55,073 bases of DNA from Fidelibacterota bacterium SCGC AAA003-L08 (GTDB lineage Bacteria; Fidelibacterota; Marinisomatia; SCGC-AAA003-L08; D37C17), in the NCBI GenBank assembly GCA_000405805.1, contig ASPJ01000002.1, forward strand, positions 1-55,073, read 5' to 3'. Shown here piece after piece: positions 7,572 to 16,590 of the stretch (position 1 is the first letter of the stretch; every line of letters begins with the position of its first letter). The position numbers were made by a program, and so were the translations under genes. The notes under the pieces were generated by a model that saw only the letters and a list, made by a program, of their open reading frames with translations, did no database searches and had not been told where the DNA came from.

Positions 7572-9788
7572 CTATTTTAATAATACAACTTTTTTAGAAA
7601 TAGAATTATTGTCGTAGGTCAAATTTATCACATATAATCCAGAAGGATATAATTCTCCATTCCATTCAAATAAATGCACCCCTGCCATGATAGTCCCATT
7701 GTAAATTGATTGAATAAGGGTTCCATTAATTGAATAAATATCAATATTAATTTTAGATGGAGAATTAATCTCAACATTGAAGTTGACCATTGGATTAAAT
7801 GGATTGGGATATGCATTTAATAAACTTATTTGGTTTGGGATAAAATTTTCTTCAGCTGACAATTCAAAATCTTCACAATCTCCTGATTCTATTAAAGCAT
7901 TTTTTTCATCATCAGTCAGCAATATACCATCAGCATGCCAATATACCCAGCAATCATCTAAATTATCATTATCATCATCTATATCCTCTACTTCATCTTG
8001 GCATCCATCAGAATCATAATCTGTAATAACATTAGAGGTCCAGCCAGTATCTCCATCAGGACACATATCTAACTGTTCTCCATCACTATCAGTATCACAA
8101 ACCCCATCATTGTCAGTATCTAATTCGACTCCTCCACAAATACCAGCACAATCCAATATGTTTCCATTGCAGTCACAGAAACCTTCAGGAGGATATTCGC
8201 AAGACCCATTATTTACTCGAGCATTTATATCATAATTACATGCTGATAAATCAATGCAACCAAGAGGGTGTATAGATGCTATTCTATCTGCTCTATACAT
8301 TTTTCCAGTTACATAGTTATCAATTTTATACTGTAAATCGGATACTAAGTTACCTTCTGAGTCAATTTCTAAGGAGTGCCCATAATTTCCAATAGTAGTT
8401 ATGAGATAGTTTCCATTATCAAGTTTTTGAGCATTCCCAGATAATGCCCCAAACAGATATTCATCTAATATATATTCCCATTCTATATTTGCAGTACTAT
8501 TGTTTTCATCAATACTTATTTCTAATGCACGAGTATAATTATCTCCATTGTAGTCATCAAAAAGCAATGAGCTGATATTCCCGTTATCTAATGTGACAAT
8601 ATTGCCATTATCGAGTATTTGCAGACCATGTTGGAATGAAAACCCATTATAGTCACCGTTTTCATCATTTAGTTGAATATTAGTATTTCCATTTCCAGTA
8701 GGGTCATATCCCATTGACCATATTATTGTCTCATTAATATCAGTGTTGGGGTCGTCATAACTATTTAAAGCAATTTTATATATTCTAGATAAATGTCTTG
8801 AAGAAATATAGACAGCATTTTCTTGAGGACTATATTCCATTGCATTAAAATGAGTCCAATCATAATATCCATAAGTTGGAACAGTACTCCAATTAATTAT
8901 TTCATCAAAATCTTCTAAAGATATATGATCAAATGCATTCCATTCCCACTCAACTTGATTTGTTTGGGTATCCCATAAAATAATCTTTTCTCCTCTCCAT
9001 AAAGCATATCCTCCAATATCTTCAAAATCATCTTCCCAGTAATATTCACCATCTAAATCTGTACACCCTGGAGTTGTTGCACATATTGGGGTAGGAAGCA
9101 TTAAATCTACAGGAATAAAGAATAAATATTGATTATCGTTTATCTTTAGTATTTCATGTTGGACAAATGCATAGTTTGGCACGGTTATTTCAGGCTCCTC
9201 AAAGAGAATATTACTATCTATATCAAATTCTATTCCAGGGAGCATATTGATAGGATCATCTTCATATTGCCCTCCATAGAAATTACCTTGTTGATCACGC
9301 TTAAAATAGCAGAATGTATTTAGTCCGCCTGAATTCCATATCTGACGACCCTCTTTATCAATTGCAGCCGAGAATGCAGGGGTCAAGTTGCCAAAGATTG
9401 TTACTCCATCATAATATTCGGATGGCTGGTTAATAGTTAGATTCATATCTCCTAAATTCATCTCAGAACCTGTTGTGAAAGTATAAATGTCTGAGCATAC
9501 TAAATTATCAGAAGATTCACAAGCTTGCCATGAATAAATATTTCCCCAATCAATATTGCTTTCATCAACATAAAAAAAGTTAGAAGTAGTAATGTCTAAA
9601 ATAGTTCCATTACTAGATGTCACAGACAATCTATATTCAGATACATCAGAAATGGGTTCCCATTCAAATAAAACATGGATATAGTTAATCGTAGAATTAT
9701 TCACAGGTTTTATTGAAGGAATTAAAAAAGATAAAAGAATAATATAAATAATGCATTTTATACGCATAAGGTAATTTATTAATATCAT
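7572..9788 (-). CDS. Secreted arylsulfotransferase-like protein with Cys-rich region and T9SS-type sorting domain
   Basis: 738 residues. An ATG at 9788 or, giving a cleaner signal peptide (MRIKCIIYIILLSFLIPSI), an ATG at 9767 may be used. The order is: a fibronectin-like segment (about 35-110, HVLFEWEPISDVSEYRLSVT), an ASST-like propeller (about 115-500, with WEWNAFDHISLEDF and YDWTHFNAMEYSPQENAVYI), a Cys-rich Asp-rich linker (about 510-620, with CIDLSACNYD and DCAGICGG), and a sorting domain (about 650-738, YPNPFNPMVNFNVEI ... GLYVINLTY ... SKKVVLLK). The sorting domain predicts export by a type IX-like system. The linker motifs are also found in the neighbouring 1179-residue protein, so the two probably share a surface context. 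Confidence 0.8.
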   Translation of the reverse strand: MILINYLMRIKCIIYIILLSFLIPSIKPVNNSTINYIHVLFEWEPISDVSEYRLSVTSSNGTILDITTSNFFYVDESNIDWGNIYSWQACESSDNLVCSDIYTFTTGSEMNLGDMNLTINQPSEYYDGVTIFGNLTPAFSAAIDKEGRQIWNSGGLNTFCYFKRDQQGNFYGGQYEDDPINMLPGIEFDIDSNILFEEPEITVPNYAFVQHEILKINDNQYLFFIPVDLMLPTPICATTPGCTDLDGEYYWEDDFEDIGGYALWRGEKIILWDTQTNQVEWEWNAFDHISLEDFDEIINWSTVPTYGYYDWTHFNAMEYSPQENAVYISSRHLSRIYKIALNSYDDPNTDINETIIWSMGYDPTGNGNTNIQLNDENGDYNGFSFQHGLQILDNGNIVTLDNGNISSLLFDDYNGDNYTRALEISIDENNSTANIEWEYILDEYLFGALSGNAQKLDNGNYLITTIGNYGHSLEIDSEGNLVSDLQYKIDNYVTGKMYRADRIASIHPLGCIDLSACNYDINARVNNGSCEYPPEGFCDCNGNILDCAGICGGVELDTDNDGVCDTDSDGEQLDMCPDGDTGWTSNVITDYDSDGCQDEVEDIDDDNDNLDDCWVYWHADGILLTDDEKNALIESGDCEDFELSAEENFIPNQISLLNAYPNPFNPMVNFNVEINSPSKINIDIYSINGTLIQSIYNGTIMAGVHLFEWNGELYPSGLYVINLTYDNNSISKKVVLLK

Positions 9789-9897
9789 AAATATATTTCT
9801 CTGTTATAAAATGTAACAGTTAGTAGAATCGTTTTGAACAGAGGGTTATTACAGCTAAATTAAAAGTAATTAGTAAGGTATTAATATTAGAATAGAG

Positions 9898-12800
9898 ATG
9901 AACAGAATTTTCTTGAAAAATATTATTCTTTTTACCATTTTCAGCTTTCTTTATTCTCAACATTTTATTGTTGGGCTTGAAGATACAGGTGAATCTCAAC
10001 TTACTATATTTCCTGAATCTATAACCACTTTAGATGCTGGTGATGAAATTGGCATTTTTGATTTACAGGGCATCACTAATTATAATGATTGTTCTAATCA
10101 GATAGGGGAGCTATTAGTAGGAGCTGGCATATGGGATGGTAATCAACTTAATCTTGTAAGTGTAGGTTCAGTTGATTTGTGTGCATTTGGAGGTCCTCAG
10201 CTGGCTGGATTTATTGAAGGGAATGATGTTGTTGTAAGAGTATGGAAAGCCAGTGAGCAGATTGAATATGAAACCGTTTTAACGTGGTCTACTGGCACAG
10301 GTGTTTTTGGAGATGTGCTCCAGTCAATCTCTGATATTAGTTTAGGGACTCTTTGTTCTGATGATAACGATACAGTTTCAGGTTTTGGTGGTTGCGTAGC
10401 TGCAGTTGCAGCCCTTGGTTGTGATTTTGTGTTTGGCGGATCACTTATATCTGAGATTTGTCCCGAAACATGTGATGAATGTGATGTTATTTCTGGCTGC
10501 ATTGATGAATTAGCTTGTAATTATAATGTTTTTGCTAATGATGATGATGGTAGCTGTTTTTATCCCGAAGAACTAGATCCATGGTGTGATGATACTGATG
10601 GAGATGGGCTTGGTGCAGGAACTGGAATATATTCATGTTCTCAGCCATTTATAAATGAATTTATTTTTTCATGGGTTCAAAACTGTTCTGATTTAGAGCC
10701 TGATTGTCAGACAAACGATACAGATGATTGCGATGTATGTGCAGGTGGTAATGCGGATCAAGATTGTGCAGGTATTTGTTTTGGCGATTCTATTATAGAT
10801 TGTGCTGGTGTTTGTGAAGGAGATTCAGTAGTTGATGAATGTGGTGATTGTGATGGAAATGGTATTAATGAAGATGAATGTGATTGTGATGGGACCCTAC
10901 CTGATTGTACAGGTGAATGTAATGGAGATACAGAATTAGATGTGTGTGGAAATTGTAATGGTGATTGTTCTTGGGTATTAGATGATGTTTTTGCTGAATG
11001 TAGTGATAGTGAACTGAATGTAGTTCTTGCAGATTGTTTTGGTGTTTGTGGAGGAGTAGCAATTATAGATGAATGTGCTATTTGTGGAGGAGATAACTCC
11101 TCATGTTTAGATTGTGCTGGAATTCCAAATGGAGACTCTCTATTAGATAATTGCGATGTATGTGATAATGACCCATCTAACGACTGTACTCAGGACTGTC
11201 TAGGAGAATGGGGTGGAGATGCTACTTTTGATGATTGCGGTATATGTGATGGTCCAGGCGCAGTATATGATTGTGGTTGTCATGAAAGTGGAGAAGATGG
11301 GCTATGTGTTACATACGAAGATATTCAGGAGATTTTTAATGCAAATTGCACATCTTATTGTCACTCTGGTGGTGGCAGTTATGTAGGGAATTTAGATTTA
11401 ACCTCTTATGATAATTTAATGCTTGGAACATCTGATCATGGTCCTGTGATTATTCCTTTTGATGCAGATAGCAGTATATTGATACAAAAATTATCAAATA
11501 CTCCTCCTTTTGGAGATCAAATGCCTAGAGAGGGTCTCCCTTTAGATCAGCAAACGATTAATATGATTGCATTATGGATTAATGAAGGAGCAAATCCTCC
11601 AGAAGGCTGCGCTGATAATGAATTTGATTGTGGTGATGGAACATGTATTTATGGTTCTTGGGCATGTGATGGTTATGTAGATTGTGCTGATGGCTCAGAT
11701 GAAGCTGATTGTAGTGATGGGGGAGATGCAGGAGGAACCACTGGAGGTGGAGGTGAAGGTGAATGCTATGATACTGATTGTGGATTTTATCTATTAATAG
11801 GACAAACGTGCGAATATGCAATAGCATATGGAGCTGATTGTTCCGTATGTATTGAAGAAGGATTTTGTGATGAAGATGGAGGCGACTCAGGAGGTGATGA
11901 TGGTGGTGATTTTGAAGCATTTGGAGAATTAGATTTTGGAAATGTAGATTTTGAAAATAGAACAGTTGAGATTTTAATGGATTGTATTTATCCTGTATCT
12001 GCTTTTGATATTGATGTGTCGGGGATTGTAGTTAATTCAGCTTATGGTGGTGATGCAGGAGATTTAGGTTTTAATATTTCAACAACAGATTCAAATGTAT
12101 CAGGAACATCAACAGGAGAATATATTCCTGAAAACAATGGTCTTTTAACTATTCTGCAATATGATGAGACTACCTCTGATCAAATATGCTTTGAATATTC
12201 AAGCATAACTACATATGTAGGGATTGAATATGAAGCTATACTTGGCGATTGTGTAGATATTACAGGTGACGGTGATGATAGCGGTGAAGGAGATAACTTA
12301 ATTGATATGGAAATACCTCTCCATTCAGGCAGTAATCTTATTAGTTTTTATGGTTTTCCTGAGGATAACTCATTGTATAATATGATGAGCTCATTGAATG
12401 ATAATGTTATAGGGATTATAGGTGAGGGGCTAGCTTCAACTCTACTACCTAATGGTTCTTGGGCCGGCAGTTTGACTGAAGTAGAACCTACTTCTGGATA
12501 CTGGGTTCAAGTTATAACTGAAGATACATTGTTATTAGAAGATGTGTATTTAGTTGATTCCAGCATATTGTATCCTCTGCATGAAGGCTTAAATTTAGTA
12601 TCCTTTCCATCTCCAGATTCATTATCCTTACTAGATGCTATTCCAGATCAGTTTGAAGATGTTATATCTGGTATTATAGGAGAAGGTGTATCAGCGCTCC
12701 CGCTTAATGATACTTGGGTTGGAAGCCTCACTCAATTTTTTGGTGGAAAGGGTTATTGGTTCCGTTTATTAGAAGATATAGTTTTTAATTTTGAAAATAT

Positions 12801-13437
12801 TGATTTAAGTAGAAATATTTATTTCCCAAATAATCAAATTCCTATAACAATGAGTGGTTATAACCAGTCCTCAAAACAGGCTTTCTATTTCTTTGGGAAT
12901 ATAGAAGGTATTGATGTTGGAGATACAGTAGAGTCGTATAATAATGGTACTCTTGTAGGGAGTAGAGTGTGGGAAGGTACTTATACAGATATACCTGTTA
13001 TGGGATATAATGGTACAGAATATACTTTTGGATATACTCAGGAAGGTTCTATTCCTCAATTTAAATTGGTCAAAATGAATGGTGAACAATATTGGCTTAA
13101 AGGCTATATCCCTGAATGGAAAAATAATGAATTATTTATTTTAGAGAACCTTAGTATAGCAAAAGAAATTCCGGGTAAAATTATGTTGAAAAACATATAT
13201 CCAAATCCATTCAATCCATCAACAACTATATCTTTTGAGGTTATAGATATATCTAAAGTAAAGCTTGAAGTATATGATATAAATGGTATTAAAATAATAG
13301 ATTTATATGATGGATTTATAAGTAAAGGAGAGCATTATATAGTTTGGAATGCAGATAAGTATTCCAGTGGAATTTATTTTGTAAAACTGACTGCAGGTGA
13401 ATATATTAATACTAAGAAAGTTGTATTAATTAAGTGA
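9898..13437 (+). CDS. Giant mosaic surface protein: ShKT-like, DCxGxC repeats, CX3CH cytochrome-like, LDLa-like, T9SS-type sorting domain
   Basis: 1179 residues with a signal peptide (MNRIFLKNIILFTIFSFLYS). Visible in order: a beta-rich domain (22-150); an ShKT-like Cys cluster (about 153-195, ending CPETCDEC); CIDELACNYN at 201; Cys-rich DCAGxCxG/CGxCxG repeats (about 275-470); a cytochrome-like segment (475-570) with C484-TSY-C488-H489 and QMP at 541; an LDL-receptor-A-like module (571-605, FDCGDGTCI ... CDGYVDCADGSDEADC); a Gly/Asp linker; a beta domain (675-785); two copies of a LHxGxNLxSFP...IIGEG...WxGSLT...GYW module (about 807-965); and a sorting domain (1091-1179, YPNPFNPSTT ... KKVVLIK). 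It is probably a large exported adhesin or scaffold. Haem binding through CX3CH is unproven. Confidence 0.8.
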   Translation: MNRIFLKNIILFTIFSFLYSQHFIVGLEDTGESQLTIFPESITTLDAGDEIGIFDLQGITNYNDCSNQIGELLVGAGIWDGNQLNLVSVGSVDLCAFGGPQLAGFIEGNDVVVRVWKASEQIEYETVLTWSTGTGVFGDVLQSISDISLGTLCSDDNDTVSGFGGCVAAVAALGCDFVFGGSLISEICPETCDECDVISGCIDELACNYNVFANDDDGSCFYPEELDPWCDDTDGDGLGAGTGIYSCSQPFINEFIFSWVQNCSDLEPDCQTNDTDDCDVCAGGNADQDCAGICFGDSIIDCAGVCEGDSVVDECGDCDGNGINEDECDCDGTLPDCTGECNGDTELDVCGNCNGDCSWVLDDVFAECSDSELNVVLADCFGVCGGVAIIDECAICGGDNSSCLDCAGIPNGDSLLDNCDVCDNDPSNDCTQDCLGEWGGDATFDDCGICDGPGAVYDCGCHESGEDGLCVTYEDIQEIFNANCTSYCHSGGGSYVGNLDLTSYDNLMLGTSDHGPVIIPFDADSSILIQKLSNTPPFGDQMPREGLPLDQQTINMIALWINEGANPPEGCADNEFDCGDGTCIYGSWACDGYVDCADGSDEADCSDGGDAGGTTGGGGEGECYDTDCGFYLLIGQTCEYAIAYGADCSVCIEEGFCDEDGGDSGGDDGGDFEAFGELDFGNVDFENRTVEILMDCIYPVSAFDIDVSGIVVNSAYGGDAGDLGFNISTTDSNVSGTSTGEYIPENNGLLTILQYDETTSDQICFEYSSITTYVGIEYEAILGDCVDITGDGDDSGEGDNLIDMEIPLHSGSNLISFYGFPEDNSLYNMMSSLNDNVIGIIGEGLASTLLPNGSWAGSLTEVEPTSGYWVQVITEDTLLLEDVYLVDSSILYPLHEGLNLVSFPSPDSLSLLDAIPDQFEDVISGIIGEGVSALPLNDTWVGSLTQFFGGKGYWFRLLEDIVFNFENIDLSRNIYFPNNQIPITMSGYNQSSKQAFYFFGNIEGIDVGDTVESYNNGTLVGSRVWEGTYTDIPVMGYNGTEYTFGYTQEGSIPQFKLVKMNGEQYWLKGYIPEWKNNELFILENLSIAKEIPGKIMLKNIYPNPFNPSTTISFEVIDISKVKLEVYDINGIKIIDLYDGFISKGEHYIVWNADKYSSGIYFVKLTAGEYINTKKVVLIK

Positions 13438-13449
13438 TAAAGGATATCA

Positions 13450-14994
13450 ATGAATTTTAAACATATTTTAATTATGATAGTAACATTGTCTTCATTTTTA
13501 TATTCAGATGAATATACAGGTTATGTAAGAGAGATTGAAGCAAGTTGGTGTATGGATGTATGCAGTGAATATTATATTGAAACAGAAGGTGGAGAGTATA
13601 TCGGGAATATCATCAGTTTAACTGCTTCGATATCTCTTGATCAATATATTGATAGATTTGTAGACATAACAGTCGGATCAGAATATGAGTGTGTTGAATG
13701 CGGGGCATATCCTGTTGAAGATATAAATTTTGCTTATGATTGTGAAATGCCTGTTCAATGTTTTGTAGATCCATGCATGGTTGTGGATTGTGCGGATGGA
13801 TATGATTGTTTCGCTGATTATTGTGGGGGTTGTTATGGAGATTGTATTTTATCAGAAGAGGAAAATTGTGTTGATTTTACGGGTATTGATTTTGGTATGT
13901 GTGATATGTTTTTAGGTTATGGATGGACGGAGAGTGGTTGTCTGGGAATATCCGGATGCGGTTGGGATAGTAATGGGATTGATTATTCTGATTCATTTTT
14001 TAATTCTTTTGGTGAATGTGAAGATACATGTTCTGATAATCAAATCAGTTGTGATGATGGAGAAGTTGAAATTGAAGGAATGTATCTTAATGCTAATGGA
14101 GCAATCATATCAACTTCCATATGTTTTAATTCACAGGATATCGCCTATTTACAGGAAATGATTGACAATAGCCTAGAGAGTGGCGTAGGTGATGATTGTG
14201 ATGAAAATGATAATTACTGCGGTTCTCCTAATCCATATATGGATGATGAAGATTCATTGTTTTGGAAAATCATTGATGGAGAAACTTATTTCTTTGCTAA
14301 TAGCAATGGAATAGTTGAGCCATTAGAACTGGGTTATCAAGAGTGGGAAGATGGACGATTAACCAGTATCATGTGTGGTGCATACATTTATTGCCAATTA
14401 TCAGGAGAAATTCCTGAGGTTTCTGAAGGCCAGCTAAGTGAGATTGAACAATTTCGATTTGAATATAATTATTTATCTGGATATATTCCAGAATCAATAT
14501 GTGATTTAACCCTAAATGACAATGATTATCTAGAGTTTGATTTAACAGGAAATCTACTATGCCCTCCATACCCTGAATGCATTGAAAATGCTATTGGTTA
14601 TCAAAATACTGTAGATTGCGTAGAAGTAACCCTTGGAGATATCAATGATGATGGTGAGATCAATGTTATTGATATTGTCATGCTCATTGGATTCATCCTG
14701 CAGCAGGATACTCCATCAGGGAGCGAATTTGCTGCAGCAGATTTCAATGAAGATAATCTGTTAAATGTATTAGATGTTGTAGCTATTGTTTCGGCAATTT
14801 TAGAGGGGACCAATGATGATAACCTTCCAGATGAATGTTATTTAGAACCAAACGCTGGTCCTTGTTTTGCAGCAATCCCTATGTATTACTTTGATTCTTC
14901 TACAAATTCCTGTGAAATGTTTATCTGGGGTGGATGTCAGGGATTAGTTCCTTTCCAGTCTCTTTCAGCATGTCAATATGCTTGTGAACAATAA
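13450..14994 (+). CDS. Secreted Cys-rich protein with dockerin-like repeats and a C-terminal Kunitz/BPTI domain
   Basis: 514 residues, signal peptide MNFKHILIMIVTLSSFLYS. Order: a beta domain (20-95, with WCMDVCSEYYIE); a small CFVDPCMVVDC...DYCGGC module (104-132); a divergent Kunitz-like segment (140-194); a leucine-rich-repeat-like part (about 325-390); two dockerin-like repeats (GDINDDGEINVIDIVMLIGF, about 396-450); and a Kunitz domain (463-512). The Kunitz cysteines are C463, C472, C488, C496, C508 and C512, with gaps 8, 15, 7, 11 and 3 against 8, 15, 7, 12 and 3 in BPTI. GPC and GGC are conserved. The residue after C472, equivalent to P1, is Phe, which in eukaryotic homologues favours chymotrypsin-like proteases. 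It follows the 1179-residue protein by 12 bases and is likely co-transcribed. Confidence 0.82.
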   Translation: MNFKHILIMIVTLSSFLYSDEYTGYVREIEASWCMDVCSEYYIETEGGEYIGNIISLTASISLDQYIDRFVDITVGSEYECVECGAYPVEDINFAYDCEMPVQCFVDPCMVVDCADGYDCFADYCGGCYGDCILSEEENCVDFTGIDFGMCDMFLGYGWTESGCLGISGCGWDSNGIDYSDSFFNSFGECEDTCSDNQISCDDGEVEIEGMYLNANGAIISTSICFNSQDIAYLQEMIDNSLESGVGDDCDENDNYCGSPNPYMDDEDSLFWKIIDGETYFFANSNGIVEPLELGYQEWEDGRLTSIMCGAYIYCQLSGEIPEVSEGQLSEIEQFRFEYNYLSGYIPESICDLTLNDNDYLEFDLTGNLLCPPYPECIENAIGYQNTVDCVEVTLGDINDDGEINVIDIVMLIGFILQQDTPSGSEFAAADFNEDNLLNVLDVVAIVSAILEGTNDDNLPDECYLEPNAGPCFAAIPMYYFDSSTNSCEMFIWGGCQGLVPFQSLSACQYACEQ

Positions 14995-16126
14995 AAAGTA
15001 TGATATAGTCATATATGGTGCCAGCGGATTTACTGGTCAATTAATTTGCGAATACTTATCAACCCACAAAGATGCATTCAATTTAAACTGGGCTATTGCA
15101 GGACGAGATATTCCCAAACTGCAATTAATTTCTGATAAATTTTCTTTAGAAAATAAGAAAATAGATATTTTGTATGGAGATGCATTTGATAAAGCTTCAT
15201 TAGATAATATCTGTAATCAATCTCAATTAATAATTTCTACTGTAGGGCCATATTCATTATATGGTGAAGGTTTGGTTGATAGCTGTATAGAAAACAATAC
15301 GCATTATCTAGATTTAACTGGAGAACCTTATTTTGCTTACAAAATAAAAGAAAAATATGCGCAGAAAGCAATTGAAAATGAAGTAATGATTATACATAGT
15401 TGTGGTTTTGAATCTATTCCGCCAGATATTGCAGTGTATTGCGCTGTTAATCAATTAAATGAGCCTAATAGTGATGTGAGTTATTTCATTGAATCTAATG
15501 GTAATATTTCAGGTGGTACGTGGGCATCACTGATTAATTCCTTGTCAAGTCCACAACCCATCATCGATCGAAGAAAAAGTAATTCAAAAAAGAAAGTTCG
15601 TAAAAAGAAAATATTCTTTCACAAGGAATTCAAGCGCTGGGCATTATTTTTTCCAGTAATTGATAAATACATTGTCAAGAAAACGTCTAAAAGTTTCAGT
15701 CACTATGGGGAAGATTTTTCCTTTAGCGAATACCTTTTATTCAAGTCATGGAGAAGATTAGCAGTCATATTAATAGGACTCTTCGCCATTAGCATCATGT
15801 CAAAAAGTAAATTGATTAAAAAATGGTTATTATCATTAAGACCATCAGGAAGTGGACCATCAAGGAAGGAACGTGAAGGTAATTGGTTTGTTGTAAAAAT
15901 TGTTGCAAAAGGAAAAAACTCTTCAGTAATGACTACAATTAAAGGAGGAGACCCTGGATATGGAGAAACTTCAAAATTTATATCAGAAATGGCTCTGTGC
16001 ATATTAACACAAGATAATCAATTATTAAAAAATAAAGGGATTTTGACACCTGTCCAATGTACTGGTGATTTACTTATAGATAGATTAAAAAATGCAGGGA
16101 TTAGTATAGATACAAAAAATATATAA
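14978..16126 (+). CDS. Saccharopine-dehydrogenase-like NAD(P)-dependent oxidoreductase (trans-acting enoyl reductase type)
   Basis: 382 residues. The N-terminus YDIVIYGASGFTGQLICEYL is a Rossmann nucleotide-binding motif (about 9-28), followed by AIAGRDIPKLQ, a typical second element. The segment TVGPYSLYGEGLVDSCIENN and the sequence HYLDLTGEPYF are hallmarks of the saccharopine dehydrogenase-like family that includes mycobacterial trans-acting enoyl reductases. A hydrophobic stretch near 260-275 could be membrane-associated. The substrate is not defined. The ATG at 14978 overlaps the Kunitz gene by 17 bases; a GTG six bases later is an alternative start. Confidence 0.78.
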   Translation: MLVNNKKYDIVIYGASGFTGQLICEYLSTHKDAFNLNWAIAGRDIPKLQLISDKFSLENKKIDILYGDAFDKASLDNICNQSQLIISTVGPYSLYGEGLVDSCIENNTHYLDLTGEPYFAYKIKEKYAQKAIENEVMIIHSCGFESIPPDIAVYCAVNQLNEPNSDVSYFIESNGNISGGTWASLINSLSSPQPIIDRRKSNSKKKVRKKKIFFHKEFKRWALFFPVIDKYIVKKTSKSFSHYGEDFSFSEYLLFKSWRRLAVILIGLFAISIMSKSKLIKKWLLSLRPSGSGPSRKEREGNWFVVKIVAKGKNSSVMTTIKGGDPGYGETSKFISEMALCILTQDNQLLKNKGILTPVQCTGDLLIDRLKNAGISIDTKNI

Positions 16127-16168
16127 AATTAGTATTAAATTAACTGAGTAAATAATGGAGTTATAAAA

Positions 16169-16354
16169 ATGGAAACATACATGATAGCTGGCTTTGTAGG
16201 ACCATGGCAAGCTGTATTAATTGTTTTGGCAGTATTGATTCTTTTTGGAGGTAAAAAAATTCCTGAATTTGCCAGAAGTCTAGGTAAAGGATTGAAGGAA
16301 TTTAAGAAAGCAACAAAAGAATTAGATGACTCTATTGATTCTGATGAAAAGTAA
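16169..16354 (+). CDS. tatA: Sec-independent translocase subunit TatA/TatE
   Basis: 61 residues, a usual length for short TatA proteins. A single N-terminal membrane helix (about 8-26, PWQAVLIVLAVLILFGGKKI) is followed by the conserved FGGKKIPEFARSLGKGLKEF amphipathic helix and a charged tail (KKATKELDDSIDSDEK). TatA forms the translocation pore of the twin-arginine pathway, which exports folded proteins. No tatB or tatC lies nearby. GGAG lies about 8 bases before the ATG. It is on the same strand as the reductase gene before it, with a 42-base gap. Confidence 0.92.
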   Translation: METYMIAGFVGPWQAVLIVLAVLILFGGKKIPEFARSLGKGLKEFKKATKELDDSIDSDEK

Positions 16355-16465
16355 GAATTCCCCTAAACAGTAGCTATCCTCATATAAAATTAAAACCCAC
16401 TGAAATATTAGAGAAAAACGTATTAAAACTAGGTTGATCACGAAATTTTAACAGAAATGCTAGCA

Positions 16466-16485
16466 CTTTTTACTGTAGTAAAAAG
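16466..16485. promoter_or_regulatory. Perfect inverted repeat upstream of porin/Na-Pi genes
   Basis: CTTTTTAC-TGTA-GTAAAAAG is an 8-bp perfect inverted repeat with a 4-base centre, about 105 bases before the porin start. It is not followed by a T-run, so an operator or a small RNA hairpin is more likely than a terminator. The surrounding 236-base gap (16355-16590) has no other recognisable element apart from a 9-T run. The regulator is unknown; phosphate control would fit the downstream genes but is speculative. Confidence 0.3.
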
Positions 16486-16590
16486 CTGATAATAATGGAA
16501 AGAGCTGTTAATTTAATTTTTTTTTAAAATCTCTGACAAGTTAAAAATTAGTGTTTTATTTTTTCAGTTAAATCTTCATAAATTTCAACA

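Noticed and set aside
10865..11920. His-rich open frames on the minus strand
   Set aside because: They are antisense shadows of the Cys/Asp/Gly-rich coding strand, where GAT-rich codons read as His codons in reverse.
16355..16590. A small RNA gene or terminator in the gap after tatA
   Set aside because: Only one AT-rich palindrome is found, without a T-run; nothing supports a defined RNA.
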